Positions 1-7,829 of a DNA stretch of 45,529 nucleotides are shown here, piece by piece. The notes beneath the pieces are model-generated. The model had not been told where the DNA came from and did no database searches. It saw only the letters and a list, made by a program, of their open reading frames with translations. A program made the position numbers and the translations under genes. The stretch comes from Candidatus Poribacteria bacterium (GTDB taxonomy: Bacteria; Poribacteria; WGA-4E; WGA-3G), in NCBI GenBank assembly GCA_022394755.1, contig JAGFCA010000066.1, forward strand, positions 1-45,529, in the 5' to 3' direction. How positions within the stretch are numbered: position 1 is the first letter of the stretch; each line of letters begins with the position of its first letter.

Positions 1-406
1 AGAGTAAGTGGTTTGTTGCCGCTCCACTTTTTTGAGAAGCACGCATTATTTTGCCATCTATAGCAAGCGTATCAAAACATCCTTTTAGATCAGACCGATT
101 CTCAACGACGGTTTTTACCCATTGAGTCAATACCCTTTCTACTGCTGTTTTATCTAATATTTTCAATCCATTGTGAAAAGTTGCAGCACAAGGAGGATTC
201 TCACGCGTAAATCCAAGTGCTTTTGTAAGTCGTGGTTGAGTGCGTGTCCAAGCTGCTATGGATGTATAACCTTTATGTCCACACATAAATCCAACAACGA
301 GTAGACCGAGGATTGACTTCAACGGATGTCGTAATCCTTTCTTGTTGCGTGGGTCAATAACTTCTGCTAACATATCCATCAAGTGGTAAGATTCTTTCCT
401 TGCCAT
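1..406 (-). CDS. ISAs1-type IS transposase, N-terminal part (runs off window)
   Basis: The minus strand is open from an ATG at 406 to the window edge, giving 135 codons of an incomplete protein. It begins MARKESYHLMDML and contains IDPRNKKGLRHPLKSIL, FTRENPPCAATFHNGL and DTLAIDGKIMRAS. This is the layout of the ISAs1/H-repeat transposases: an N-terminal associated domain, then the first catalytic Asp of the DDE nuclease (D117, in AIDGK). The rest of the catalytic domain lies outside the window. The protein would cut and rejoin its own element's ends. It lies about 165 bp beyond the trailer end of the CRISPR array and points the same way as cas6. The family call rests on remembered motifs. Whether the element is intact cannot be judged. 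Confidence 0.8.
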   Translation of the reverse strand, partial: MARKESYHLMDMLAEVIDPRNKKGLRHPLKSILGLLVVGFMCGHKGYTSIAAWTRTQPRLTKALGFTRENPPCAATFHNGLKILDKTAVERVLTQWVKTVVENRSDLKGCFDTLAIDGKIMRASQKSGAATNHLL

Positions 407-407
407 T

Positions 408-482
408 ATTCACCTCAAAAAAATATATATAAATAAGGTGAATGATAGCAGATATAGTGTGAGAAGTTACGCTATATCTGCT
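408..482. other. Two inverted repeats upstream of the transposase start
   Basis: An 8-bp inverted repeat (ATTCACCT 408-415, AGGTGAAT 436-443) flanks an A/T tract right at the transposase start. A perfect 11-bp inverted repeat (AGCAGATATAG 447-457, CTATATCTGCT 472-482) follows and is flanked by TTTT. IS ends often carry hairpins that block read-through transcription into the transposase, and this could be one. It could also terminate the CRISPR precursor transcript arriving from the right. The exact IS terminal repeat was not identified. Confidence 0.45.
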
Positions 483-571
483 TTTTAATAGACTCATAAC
501 AACTGTGATAAAAAACACACAGAAAACCGAGAACTAAATAACCCTGAATCCGGATGGTGTTGTTGGTGGGA

Positions 572-870
572 GTTTCTATTCCAGATTGGTACGATTAAAA
601 GAGAAGCCTACACAAAAACAGTCCAAGACCTCATGAAAAAGTTTCTATTCCAGATTGGTACGATTAAAAGGTTCTTTTGACTTATTCATATTACTCCCTC
701 TCATCAGTTTCTATTCCAGATTGGTACGATTAAAAGGAGTTAGCAAAAATAAAAATGCCTTTTACAGCTCAGATGTTTCTATTCCAGATTGGTACGATTA
801 AAAGTGATGAGGATCTTGACAGTATGATGCACGTGATTGCGTTTCTATTCCAGATTGGTACGATTAAAAT
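572..870 (-). CRISPR. CRISPR array, 5 repeats and 4 spacers, transcribed on minus strand
   Basis: Five copies of a 30-bp repeat lie at 572-601, 641-670, 707-736, 775-804 and 841-870. On the plus strand it starts GTTTCTATTCCAGATTGG and ends TACGATTAAAAG. Spacers are 39, 36, 38 and 36 bp and unrelated to each other. On the minus strand the repeat starts CTTTTAATCGTACC and ends ATAGAAAC, the usual end of Cas6-processed type I/III repeats and the expected 8-nt crRNA 5' tag. That sets transcription to the minus strand, the same direction as cas6, with the leader on the right. All copies are identical except 841-870, whose outermost base differs (plus-strand final G is T). No cas1, cas2 or effector gene is in the window. 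Confidence 0.97.
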
Positions 871-1126
871 ATTCTATTTGTATAGAAACCATCAACAACA
901 TTATTTACACTTAATGTAATTTTTGTCAAGAATAATATTCAACTTTCAAACAAACAACTATTACGATATACCAATCCGTTCCTCTTTCAACAGTTCTAAT
1001 TCCTGTTTTAACTCCTCATACATTTCAGTATATTAACGTATTTTACGTCCTTACATAGCAGTTATTATCTGTGGAACACCGACAGCAAAAAAGGATCATG
1101 GTATTTATCAAACAAAACCTGAACCA
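871..1126 (-). promoter_or_regulatory. Probable CRISPR leader between cas6 and the array
   Basis: These 256 bp of AT-rich DNA lie between the cas6 stop codon and the leader-proximal repeat, the expected place for the leader given the repeat orientation. A 6-bp dyad (TTCTAT 872-877, ATAGAA 882-887) touches the first repeat. Its right half extends to ATAGAAAC at 882-889, the same 8 bases as the crRNA tag but on the opposite strand. A short open stretch on the minus strand (961-1023) has no ribosome binding site. No promoter could be assigned with confidence. Confidence 0.5.
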
Positions 1127-1879
1127 CTACACATCAACCATACCGAATCCAGCACTATTCTTATCACCGAACCCACATTCATACCCAATCTGTATCAATT
1201 CACGACTCCCAACAACACGAAACGGACATAGAATACCACGGATTTTCACACCTTTAAAATCTACCAACCGTGATACACGTCCCTGTTTCCGTTGAACATA
1301 CCAATCATCAAATTCAAATTGCAATTCATTATTAGAGGGTTCACGATCATAGATTGCAATGAATTTATTTATAAGATTCTGACGAATGAGTTCGGATATT
1401 TCTGGATCATCATACAGACAATAGTGCATACTACGTTTCCCGTTATTTTCTCGGACTGCGGACATTACTATAGGAGAAATACATCTAAATTTCATTTCAG
1501 ATTGAATACGCGGTAAACGAGGAATAGTAACATCAATAATTTCTAGTTTATGATTTCCAAACGTAATTACACCTTGTGTGAGAAGTGTATCAGCGAAGTG
1601 AGAAAGGAAAGTTTCAACTGGAGAAGATACATACCAAATTAACTTTGAACCAAAATAGATCTGATCCCCATCAATTCTTCTATTATCTGCCATCAACTGT
1701 GAGAAGGTAAACAATTTAAACCGTTTTTCTGACGCATTATACCCTTCATCATGAAGAAAGTCCGCATATTCTGGGTTAGAATCTGAAAGGAATCGATAAA
1801 CTATTCCTACAAGAAGATGGTTATAATTTATTGGAAGGGTAATACCTTTACCAACATCAACTATTATTTGGATACGCAT
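1127..1879 (-). CDS. cas6: CRISPR-associated endoribonuclease Cas6
   Basis: This is the RAMP-fold endoribonuclease that cuts precursor crRNA inside each repeat. With the ATG at 1879 the protein has 250 residues and starts MRIQIIVDVGKGITLPI, a normal Cas6 beginning. A longer frame from 1927 would overlap the upstream gene and add residues unlike Cas6. The C terminus carries the glycine-rich loop GYECGFGDKNSAGFGMVDV. By comparison with Pyrococcus furiosus Cas6 (Tyr31, His46, Lys52), the catalytic residues are probably Tyr28, His43 (in FLHDEGY) and Lys55 (just before LFTFS). All three are present, so the enzyme looks active. Its start is 7 bp after the CopD-like gene's stop, suggesting cotranscription with the Bat-like genes. 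It is the only cas gene in view. Confidence 0.93.
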   Translation of the reverse strand: MRIQIIVDVGKGITLPINYNHLLVGIVYRFLSDSNPEYADFLHDEGYNASEKRFKLFTFSQLMADNRRIDGDQIYFGSKLIWYVSSPVETFLSHFADTLLTQGVITFGNHKLEIIDVTIPRLPRIQSEMKFRCISPIVMSAVRENNGKRSMHYCLYDDPEISELIRQNLINKFIAIYDREPSNNELQFEFDDWYVQRKQGRVSRLVDFKGVKIRGILCPFRVVGSRELIQIGYECGFGDKNSAGFGMVDV

Positions 1880-1886
1880 ATATTGA

Positions 1887-2390
1887 TTATATTCCCATCC
1901 GAAGGGCAACTGCAGCAAGAAGGACAAACAATGATACGACTCCCATCATACTTGATACTATAGAGAGTTTCTTACGAAGTGAATCCACATCAGGAGGTAG
2001 TTGATCTAACCCTTCATCTAATCCTTCAATTGCTGTCAATAATTTTGGTCCAAAAACAAAACTATGCATGGCTGTTAGGATTAGTAAAATAATAAACAAT
2101 AACAATTTAATTAGTAATGTTCTCATATAGGCATTAACTTCGATTCCTGATGATAATCCTAAACTCTCAAATACGTTACCTATGCCAGTAAAAAACAGAA
2201 TCATTACACACATCCAGACAACAGGTTCAAATCTCTTACCGATCTGGGTAAGTAAATGAATTCGTTTTACAGGAGGTAAATTCTGTCTAAAATAGGGTAC
2301 AATGACCATCGCTAATGTAAGATTTCCACCTATCCAGGTAACTGCTGCCAAAACATGTATCCATCGAATTAATAACCATAAAATATCCAT
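1887..2390 (-). CDS. CopD/DUF2269-like four-helix membrane protein
   Basis: A 167-residue integral membrane protein with about four helices. It starts MDILWLLIRWIHVLAAVTWIGG. The WIHVLAA.TWIGG stretch with its helix His is typical of CopD-related and DUF2269/DUF4149-type membrane proteins, some of which bind heme or copper. A charged segment near residues 120-140 (EGLDEGLDQLPPD) precedes the last helix. A ribosome binding site-like AGGAG lies just upstream of the ATG (minus strand). It follows the BatD-like gene by about 50 bp and precedes cas6 by 7 bp. Copper or heme handling is possible from the family but not shown; the exact subfamily is uncertain. Confidence 0.7.
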   Translation of the reverse strand: MDILWLLIRWIHVLAAVTWIGGNLTLAMVIVPYFRQNLPPVKRIHLLTQIGKRFEPVVWMCVMILFFTGIGNVFESLGLSSGIEVNAYMRTLLIKLLLFIILLILTAMHSFVFGPKLLTAIEGLDEGLDQLPPDVDSLRKKLSIVSSMMGVVSLFVLLAAVALRMGI

Positions 2391-2440
2391 TTACACTCCT
2401 TTATATGGTTGATATTTATGAAATAATGTCATAATTGTTA

Positions 2441-4087
2441 TCACAGATTTTCCTCAATTAACTTAATTAACTTTTCTGTACGTTCTAATAATACATTCTG
2501 TTCATCTACTGATATAGAGACAGGAGCGTACTTATGATATTTACATTTTGAAAGAATATCTAACAAATCCTGGATGACAACCTCTGATAGTCCCAAGTGA
2601 GAACAATTCTTTTCCAATTCTGTAGTACTAAGTTGTTGATATTCAATACCAATAAGATCACAGATATACTTCTGAAGGATACGGGTAACTGAATCACCGA
2701 AAGAGACTCGTGTGTTGTCACTTGTATTTGTACCCAAAGACTTAAGTTCTGAAATTGCTTCCTCACTTGGAGAAGTAGAAGAATCTTTGACAAATCCTTT
2801 GTCCACCTTCTTGCTATGTTTTCGATATAATCTTATACCAAAATATCCACCAATCAAGACAATTGATACCACAATGAGACTTACCCAAACCCAATTGTAA
2901 TTGCTCTCTTCTTCTTGAATTATATCAGATGGACGGGGAACAACAGTGATTGGAAACGGTGTAGTATAGGTAGTTTGGTATGATCTTGTCTTAGTATTGA
3001 ATGAGGCAAAAGCAACTGGGGGTATATTCAGTATACCAGGTTTTAATGGGATAAATACAAAACTAAATTCAGGAGTCTTACCATCTTTACTGTTAACCAA
3101 AACAGGCGGATCAACCCTAAAACCATCGATATTTTGTATAATAGGTGGTTTTATAGAGTTGTGATTACCATTACCAGTAAATTTTACTGTCATGGTAAGT
3201 GCATCCCGTACTACTAATCTTATGCGATCAATTTGTGCTGAAATCGTATAATCGCCTACTGTACCAGTAAAATGAGCGGGTCTTCCTTCAATTGGTAATT
3301 GCTGAACATTGATTGCAATCTTCTCTGTCTTTAATGTTCTCGGTCTCCCTTTAATTGGAAGTTTGAGCTCAGCTGACGGAATAATTATCTTTCCAACTTT
3401 TTCTGGATAGATAGTTTGTATAGATTCCTCATAATGTAAACTGTTTATTTGTCCAGTTGTTTCTACTTCATCAACTGTCTCATCAATAGAAACATCCTTA
3501 AATGAGGGTAATGTCTTAGTAGGTGATTCAACAGTAGGTAATACTGTCGAAAAAAGGTATCGGAATTTGTACTCTATAGGTTCATAAATATACGGATTTT
3601 TATTACTCACTTCTGCATGAACTCTATGAATTCCTCCTGTTGATGTGTCTTTAAAAGTGTCAACTGCACCGACTATTATTGTACCAGGATTGGCGAAAAA
3701 GTTAGTATTCTGATAAGTGAATTCAACCTCAGATAACTCTATTTTACCGATCTTTTGTGGAATTAGTTCGTAAGACCACTCCATTTCAACAGCTACTTTG
3801 TCTTCAATTAAACGGGGTGTGGTTTTGGTAGGGAGTGGAACTGCCAGAAAATTGGGTAAGAAATTAAAGGTTGGTTGACCGATCTCACCTATCAATGTCT
3901 TTCCAGACATTTTTAGATCTAATCGTGCTCTTTCATTAATTTGTATATTTCTGGGAGTTATGACAGCTGCAACTGTAACATCTTGGCATCTGGCAACTGT
4001 TGTAATCAGTAGAATTGCAATAACACAATAACGATGATGCCACATAGATTTAGGTGTACTACCAGTCTTTCTCACGCCGATATCCAT
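2441..4087 (-). CDS. BatD-like oxygen/stress tolerance protein
   Basis: A 548-residue membrane-anchored protein. After an N-terminal signal segment (CVIAILLITTVARCQ) comes a long beta-rich extracytoplasmic region with the BatD pattern: VTVAAVITPRNIQINERARLDL near the start, then VEMEWSYELIPQKIGKIELS and PGILNIPPVAFASFN. A single membrane helix (NWVWVSLIVVSIVLIGGYFGI, about residue 400) is followed by a cytoplasmic helical tail. BatD is part of the Bacteroides aerotolerance (Bat) system, thought to work with MoxR ATPases and VWA proteins at the membrane. The ATG at 4087 overlaps the upstream TPR gene by 29 bp. A second ATG at 4045 would avoid the overlap but also lacks a clear ribosome binding site. 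MoxR and VWA genes are absent here. Confidence 0.8.
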   Translation of the reverse strand: MDIGVRKTGSTPKSMWHHRYCVIAILLITTVARCQDVTVAAVITPRNIQINERARLDLKMSGKTLIGEIGQPTFNFLPNFLAVPLPTKTTPRLIEDKVAVEMEWSYELIPQKIGKIELSEVEFTYQNTNFFANPGTIIVGAVDTFKDTSTGGIHRVHAEVSNKNPYIYEPIEYKFRYLFSTVLPTVESPTKTLPSFKDVSIDETVDEVETTGQINSLHYEESIQTIYPEKVGKIIIPSAELKLPIKGRPRTLKTEKIAINVQQLPIEGRPAHFTGTVGDYTISAQIDRIRLVVRDALTMTVKFTGNGNHNSIKPPIIQNIDGFRVDPPVLVNSKDGKTPEFSFVFIPLKPGILNIPPVAFASFNTKTRSYQTTYTTPFPITVVPRPSDIIQEEESNYNWVWVSLIVVSIVLIGGYFGIRLYRKHSKKVDKGFVKDSSTSPSEEAISELKSLGTNTSDNTRVSFGDSVTRILQKYICDLIGIEYQQLSTTELEKNCSHLGLSEVVIQDLLDILSKCKYHKYAPVSISVDEQNVLLERTEKLIKLIEENL

Positions 4088-4685
4088 CGTTAAGTTTTTC
4101 TTTCAGGATTTCTTGGCGACGTTTATTCTCATTTTTACTTAGTTGATCAAGAAGTTGTTGTGTTTCTGTCTTTGAGATTATTTTGGGTTCAGCTTGGGCT
4201 GTATCATTCTTCTGAGAAGTTTGGTTCTGTTGTTTATTGAATTCATTCTGTTGTTCTTTTAAGAGTTGTAATGCGAATTCAAGATTATGTTTTGTATCAA
4301 CATCATGAGGGTCTAATTGAAGCGAATCTTTGTAAGAACGGATTGCACCTTCAAGGTCATTTAATTGAAACTGTGCATTACCTAAATTATAATAAAGTAC
4401 GGCATCAATTGATGAATTGCCATTTAATAATGCAGTTTGAAATGCACCTATTGCCATACGGAATTTATCCTGTTTATATAGCACAGTTCCCAGGTTATAA
4501 TGGGATAATGGATTGTTAGGTCTTTGAAATACTGCCTCTTGAAAATGAACAAAGGCACTATCATAATCCCCATCAACATAAGATTGATTTCCTGACTTCA
4601 TTACGCTATCCCAACCCCAAAACCAACCTAATAGAAAAGGTATTATTAGAATAAAAGTAATTGCAAAAAATCTACTGTTTAACAT
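4059..4685 (-). CDS. TPR membrane-anchored protein (BatC/BatE-like)
   Basis: A 208-residue protein. An N-terminal helix (FFAITFILIIPFLLGWFWGW) anchors it to the membrane. Three tetratricopeptide units follow: SGNQSYVDGDYDSAFVHFQ, PLSHYNLGTVLYKQDKFRMAI and DAVLYYNLGNAQFQLNDLEGAI. The tail is Gln-, Asn- and Lys-rich and probably disordered or coiled (about residues 135-208). TPR proteins of this size sit beside BatD in Bat operons, presumably as scaffolds; that role is inferred. It heads the minus-strand operon TPR, BatD-like, CopD-like, cas6. A decayed copy of its 5' half, including the bases around the start codon, lies at 5295-5530. Confidence 0.8.
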   Translation of the reverse strand: MLNSRFFAITFILIIPFLLGWFWGWDSVMKSGNQSYVDGDYDSAFVHFQEAVFQRPNNPLSHYNLGTVLYKQDKFRMAIGAFQTALLNGNSSIDAVLYYNLGNAQFQLNDLEGAIRSYKDSLQLDPHDVDTKHNLEFALQLLKEQQNEFNKQQNQTSQKNDTAQAEPKIISKTETQQLLDQLSKNENKRRQEILKEKLNDGYRREKDW

Positions 4686-4878
4686 TCAATAATTATACAG
4701 ATTCTTTTTATGATTTGCAAGGAATAGACAACTGTATTATATAACTTCGTATAGTGTCCTTACGGTTATTCTATTTAAAAGTAAAATTACTCTTTGTTAG
4801 GTATAGTGGAAGGTATTGAAATTCGAAATCATAGTTGTCGATTTATTACAAAACCATAATAATTTTTGGAGAGATGTT

Positions 4879-5187
4879 ATGGCACCTAATTTTGGGTATA
4901 AAGTTTTTCAATTGTTACGCAATAATGAGGTTACAAGCTACTATTTACCTATTATAATTTTTCTGACATATATTATTACTGAGTATGTAGTTCAAGATGG
5001 TGGTTGGTTAAAAAATATCATGGAAATAACCATCATTCTATTCTGTAGTATTTATATTCAACAGTTCATATTTTTAATAGTCAAAGTATGGAAGAAAATA
5101 AGAATGCATCAAGGTAATGAAAACAGACATTGTGGTGGCAAGCAGGATATTGATAACAATACCATTAAAAGTGAATTAATTACATAA
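4879..5187 (+). CDS. Small hypothetical membrane protein (two helices)
   Basis: A 102-residue protein with no family I recognise. The ATG at 4879 is preceded by GGAGAG at 4868-4873, so it is preferred over a TTG at 4816 that would add 21 residues. It has two hydrophobic helices: YYLPIIIFLTYIITEYVV and IMEITIILFCSIYIQQFIFLIV. A basic stretch (KVWKKIRMHQ) and a polar tail follow. It is divergent from the TPR gene, so the 4686-4878 gap should hold promoters for both. A low-GC hairpin with 9-bp arms (5187-5195, 5200-5208) sits at the stop codon and might mark the transcript end. No function can be assigned. Confidence 0.5.
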   Translation: MAPNFGYKVFQLLRNNEVTSYYLPIIIFLTYIITEYVVQDGGWLKNIMEITIILFCSIYIQQFIFLIVKVWKKIRMHQGNENRHCGGKQDIDNNTIKSELIT

Positions 5188-5294
5188 TATTAATACCAAT
5201 ATTAATATGATTTGATTATAGAGTAAACTACATATTCACCAGATAAACCCTACTTCTCTTGTTGAATTATCCTTTAAATATTCTGTTGACTCGC

Positions 5295-5530
5295 CTGATA
5301 GACAAATGGAATTTCTCCTGTTTATAAAGTCCAGTTTCAAGGTAATGATATGAAAACATTTAGTGGGTCTTTGGATACTACCTTTTGAAAATGTTCAATG
5401 GTAATAGCATAATCCCATCTATATAAGAATGATTTTCATACCCCAATAAATTATCCCATTTCAAAAACCAACTTCATTAAAAAGGAATTATTATGGTAAA
5501 AGTAATTCCACTAACTCCCCTTTTTAACAT
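5295..5530 (-). pseudogene. Decayed duplicate of the TPR gene 5' half
   Basis: This stretch aligns with the first third of the TPR gene and its upstream edge. Shared blocks include TTTAACATTCAATAATTATAC at the start codon (5524-5544 versus 4679-4699), CCAAAAACC/CAAAAACCAAC-like bases and TCTTGAAAATG-type sequence. Read from its ATG at 5530 it gives MLKRG then ITFTIIIPF, against MLNSR and ITFILIIPF in the intact gene. Two consecutive stops follow at codons 18-19. Similarity fades beyond about 5295. The 439-bp gap at 5188-5627 is thus largely a dead gene fragment left by a local duplication. No intact reading frame remains. Confidence 0.85.
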
Positions 5531-5627
5531 TCAATAATTATACTGATATAATTCGCATTTATAGACAACAGAGAAGATAGTATGTTATAATTTACCAAAA
5601 ATATTATACAATTTCTTTGAGGTTGTT

Positions 5628-6317
5628 ATGTTAAAATCAATTTCGTTGTTAAAATACATCACGGTCTTTGTTTTATTACTTCTCGCATTCTTTATCGCAA
5701 GATTTGTATATGATTACGGTATGTCGGTAGCACTTCAAATTCCTGTATCTGGAACATTAGCAAGTTATAAACAGTTCCATGTAATCCAACATAATCTATC
5801 AGAAATGGAAGATTTAAGAGAAGAATGTAAAAAACAATTAGGGGAAAATGTAAGAATAGCTGATTGGAATGATATATTAAAATACTATAATGACGGTGGA
5901 TCCATTGAAGATTTTATTAAAGGTCTAAAAATGACTATTAGAGAGGATCGAATGGAATCTGGTGAATTAGAAAAATTAAAAGCTCAAGGATATCTGGGAA
6001 ATGAATACAGAATTACATATGATAACAAATTGAGATGGCAGGGGCGACGACACTATTTTGTCGGACGCCACGATTATATAAAACCACCAGGATTCTTGGA
6101 TCATGCAAATCTTGATAATTACCATTTAACAGTTGGGTCATGGTTTGGAACTGGCGGATATGCCCTATGTTATGGAAAAGTAGGAGCAAGTCTAATCGAT
6201 TTCAATTCTCTTCTTAGAACAGTAACAAAACTATCTTCAATCCTATTTGTTGGAATATTACTTCTAATTGCTGTTTTGATTTCTATGCAAATCCTAAACA
6301 AAAAGAGGGAATTATAA
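5628..6317 (+). CDS. Hypothetical protein with helices at both ends
   Basis: A 229-residue protein that I do not recognise. It has an N-terminal membrane helix (YITVFVLLLLAFFIARFVY), an approximately 160-residue soluble region, and a C-terminal helix (LSSILFVGILLLIAVLISMQIL). The middle is charged (LSEMEDLREECKKQLGENV, GGSIEDFIKGLKMTIREDRMESGELEKLKAQGY), then aromatic and glycine-rich (RHYFVGRHDYIKPPGFLD, HLTVGSWFGTGGYALCYGKVG). The layout suggests an extracytoplasmic domain held by two helices. The bases GAGG at 5615-5622 give a ribosome binding site for the ATG. Its upstream DNA is the decayed TPR copy, so its promoter region may have arrived by that duplication. It is convergent with the PGPGW gene, 50 bp apart. 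Confidence 0.6.
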   Translation: MLKSISLLKYITVFVLLLLAFFIARFVYDYGMSVALQIPVSGTLASYKQFHVIQHNLSEMEDLREECKKQLGENVRIADWNDILKYYNDGGSIEDFIKGLKMTIREDRMESGELEKLKAQGYLGNEYRITYDNKLRWQGRRHYFVGRHDYIKPPGFLDHANLDNYHLTVGSWFGTGGYALCYGKVGASLIDFNSLLRTVTKLSSILFVGILLLIAVLISMQILNKKREL

Positions 6318-6367
6318 TTTGTGCAAACCCTTTGACTGAATACATATCTGGATTAACTACTACTTTA

Positions 6368-6847
6368 TCAATCCAATATAAGGGGTGATCTCTTAAATTG
6401 CTGTCTAATTTTATTGGCAGCGAAATAAACTGCTTTTTTTTGGATGATTTTACGTGCCAACTTCTTCTTACCCGGAAAATCACTCAATATTATTCCTGCA
6501 AAAATAGTTAACAATCCTTGACCAGGTATACCCGGTACAGAGAGTAAGAGTCCAAGAATTACCAGGATACCACCTATGAGATTCTTTGATGTAGAAATGA
6601 CAACTCTCAAAAACAAGCTGTTAATATGTTTACCTTGTTTTGATTCGGTGAAATAATCGGAAGGAAGAAATGTGATGAGGGCAGTACATCCAATGATACT
6701 TAACAGAATACTGGATACCGAGATAATAATTAATAACAACTTATATTCATTTAAAAATAGAAGTATAGGTGAAATATACTGCCAGAGATATATAAACCAT
6801 CCAGATACAACATGCCAACAGTTACTAAAGAAATCTATCAACCACAA
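6368..6847 (-). CDS. PGPGW-motif transmembrane protein
   Basis: A 159-residue integral membrane protein. About three helices are visible: WFIYLWQYISPILLFL, LLLIIISVSSILLSIIG and NLIGGILVILGLLLSVPGIPG. The last runs into VPGIPGQGLLTIFAGIILSDFPGKK. That segment matches the PGPGW family signature (a Pro-Gly-x-Pro-Gly turn between two helices), a family of unknown function. The C-terminal tail is strongly basic and probably cytoplasmic. The start is a TTG, with AGGAG 10 bases upstream. It follows the SDR gene by 22 bp on the same strand, so the two are likely cotranscribed. Confidence 0.72.
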   Translation of the reverse strand: MWLIDFFSNCWHVVSGWFIYLWQYISPILLFLNEYKLLLIIISVSSILLSIIGCTALITFLPSDYFTESKQGKHINSLFLRVVISTSKNLIGGILVILGLLLSVPGIPGQGLLTIFAGIILSDFPGKKKLARKIIQKKAVYFAANKIRQQFKRSPLILD

Positions 6848-6869
6848 AAGGTGTTTTCTCCTAACCTAT

Positions 6870-7655
6870 TCATCTTCGAGCAACTGCACCACCGTCTACA
6901 GTCATAATTTCACCACTAATATAAGCCGCATCATCAGAAGCAAGAAATAGTACTGCTCCAATATAATCCCATACAGTCGCAGATCTTTCAAGGGGAGCAT
7001 CTTTAGCAGCAGGTAATATCTCTGGTAAATTATCATCTTCAGGTAGGTTATGGGGAGCATTCATACCGGTAGGTGCACCTCCACCGGGGGCAATAGCATT
7101 TACAGTAATTCCATGTGGACGTAGTTCCAATGCCAAACTACGGGTTAATCGATTTACTGCTGCTTTACTCACACAATAACTCAACACACCAGCATGTGAT
7201 TCTTCAGCAAAAATTGAGGAATTATTAATTATTCTACCTCGAATTCCTTTTTCAATCATTACTTTGCCAATCGCTTGAGCACATAATAGACATCCCTTTA
7301 CGTTCACTGCCATCACCTGATCAAATACTTCAGGTGTCATTTCAAATAAAGATTGTCGTTTGATGATTCCAGCATTGTTAAACAAAATATCAATCTGACC
7401 AAATGTCTCAATAGTTGTATCAACAGCAGATTGAACGTTGGCAGGATCGGTGACGTCTAATGGTATGGAAATAGCTTGTCCACCTAAGGCAATAATCTCT
7501 TTAACGACTGCATCTGAACTTCTTCCACCCGCAACTACGATTTTTGCACCTTCTTTAGCAAAAGCGATACAAGCTGCACGACCAATTCCTAAAGGTCCAC
7601 CACCACCAGTGACAAAAACAACTTGATTCTCAAAACGCATAATATTGTCTTCCAT
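6870..7655 (-). CDS. SDR-family NAD(P)-dependent oxidoreductase
   Basis: A 261-residue classical short-chain dehydrogenase/reductase (Rossmann fold, cytoplasmic). The dinucleotide-binding turn is VTGGGGPLGIGRA near residue 15, a little longer than the usual TGxxxGIG loop. NNAGI follows near residue 92. The catalytic Ser is in NNSSIF and the Tyr/Lys pair in SYCVSKAA. The C terminus is ISGEIMTVDGG. The loop VNAIAPGGGAPTGMNAPHNLPEDDNLPE probably shapes the substrate pocket. The substrate cannot be told from sequence. AGGAG lies 9 bases before the ATG at 7655, which favours that start over the Met five codons in. The PGPGW gene follows on the same strand. Confidence 0.88.
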   Translation of the reverse strand: MEDNIMRFENQVVFVTGGGGPLGIGRAACIAFAKEGAKIVVAGGRSSDAVVKEIIALGGQAISIPLDVTDPANVQSAVDTTIETFGQIDILFNNAGIIKRQSLFEMTPEVFDQVMAVNVKGCLLCAQAIGKVMIEKGIRGRIINNSSIFAEESHAGVLSYCVSKAAVNRLTRSLALELRPHGITVNAIAPGGGAPTGMNAPHNLPEDDNLPEILPAAKDAPLERSATVWDYIGAVLFLASDDAAYISGEIMTVDGGAVARR

Positions 7656-7741
7656 TCTAATTTACTCCTAAATTATACTAACATATATCTTACACTATGT
7701 AAATTGCTAAATTAATAGTTTTTGAGGAGAAATTAACAATT

Positions 7742-7773
7742 CAACCCAACCTACAAGTACATAGGTTGGGTTG
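7742..7773 (-). terminator. Perfect 12-bp stem-loop downstream of the VOC gene
   Basis: CAACCCAACCTA (7742-7753) pairs perfectly with TAGGTTGGGTTG (7762-7773) around an 8-base loop. It lies 57 bp past the VOC gene stop and before the SDR promoter region. The minus-strand sequence after it is T-rich but has no clean U-run, so it may be a weak intrinsic terminator or an RNA-end-protecting hairpin. Confidence 0.6.
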
Positions 7774-7829
7774 CGGAATAACTATTAATGACAAATAGGA
7801 CTTTCTATGCCATGGTCATTTATGGTTGA

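Noticed and set aside
961..1023. 20-codon minus-strand frame (MYEELKQELELLKEE) between cas6 and the CRISPR array
   Set aside because: It has no ribosome binding site and is within the likely leader. A coiled-coil-like composition alone does not support a gene.
1071..1516. Plus-strand open frames opposite cas6
   Set aside because: They lie antisense to a confidently identified cas6, lack ribosome binding sites and have low-complexity translations.
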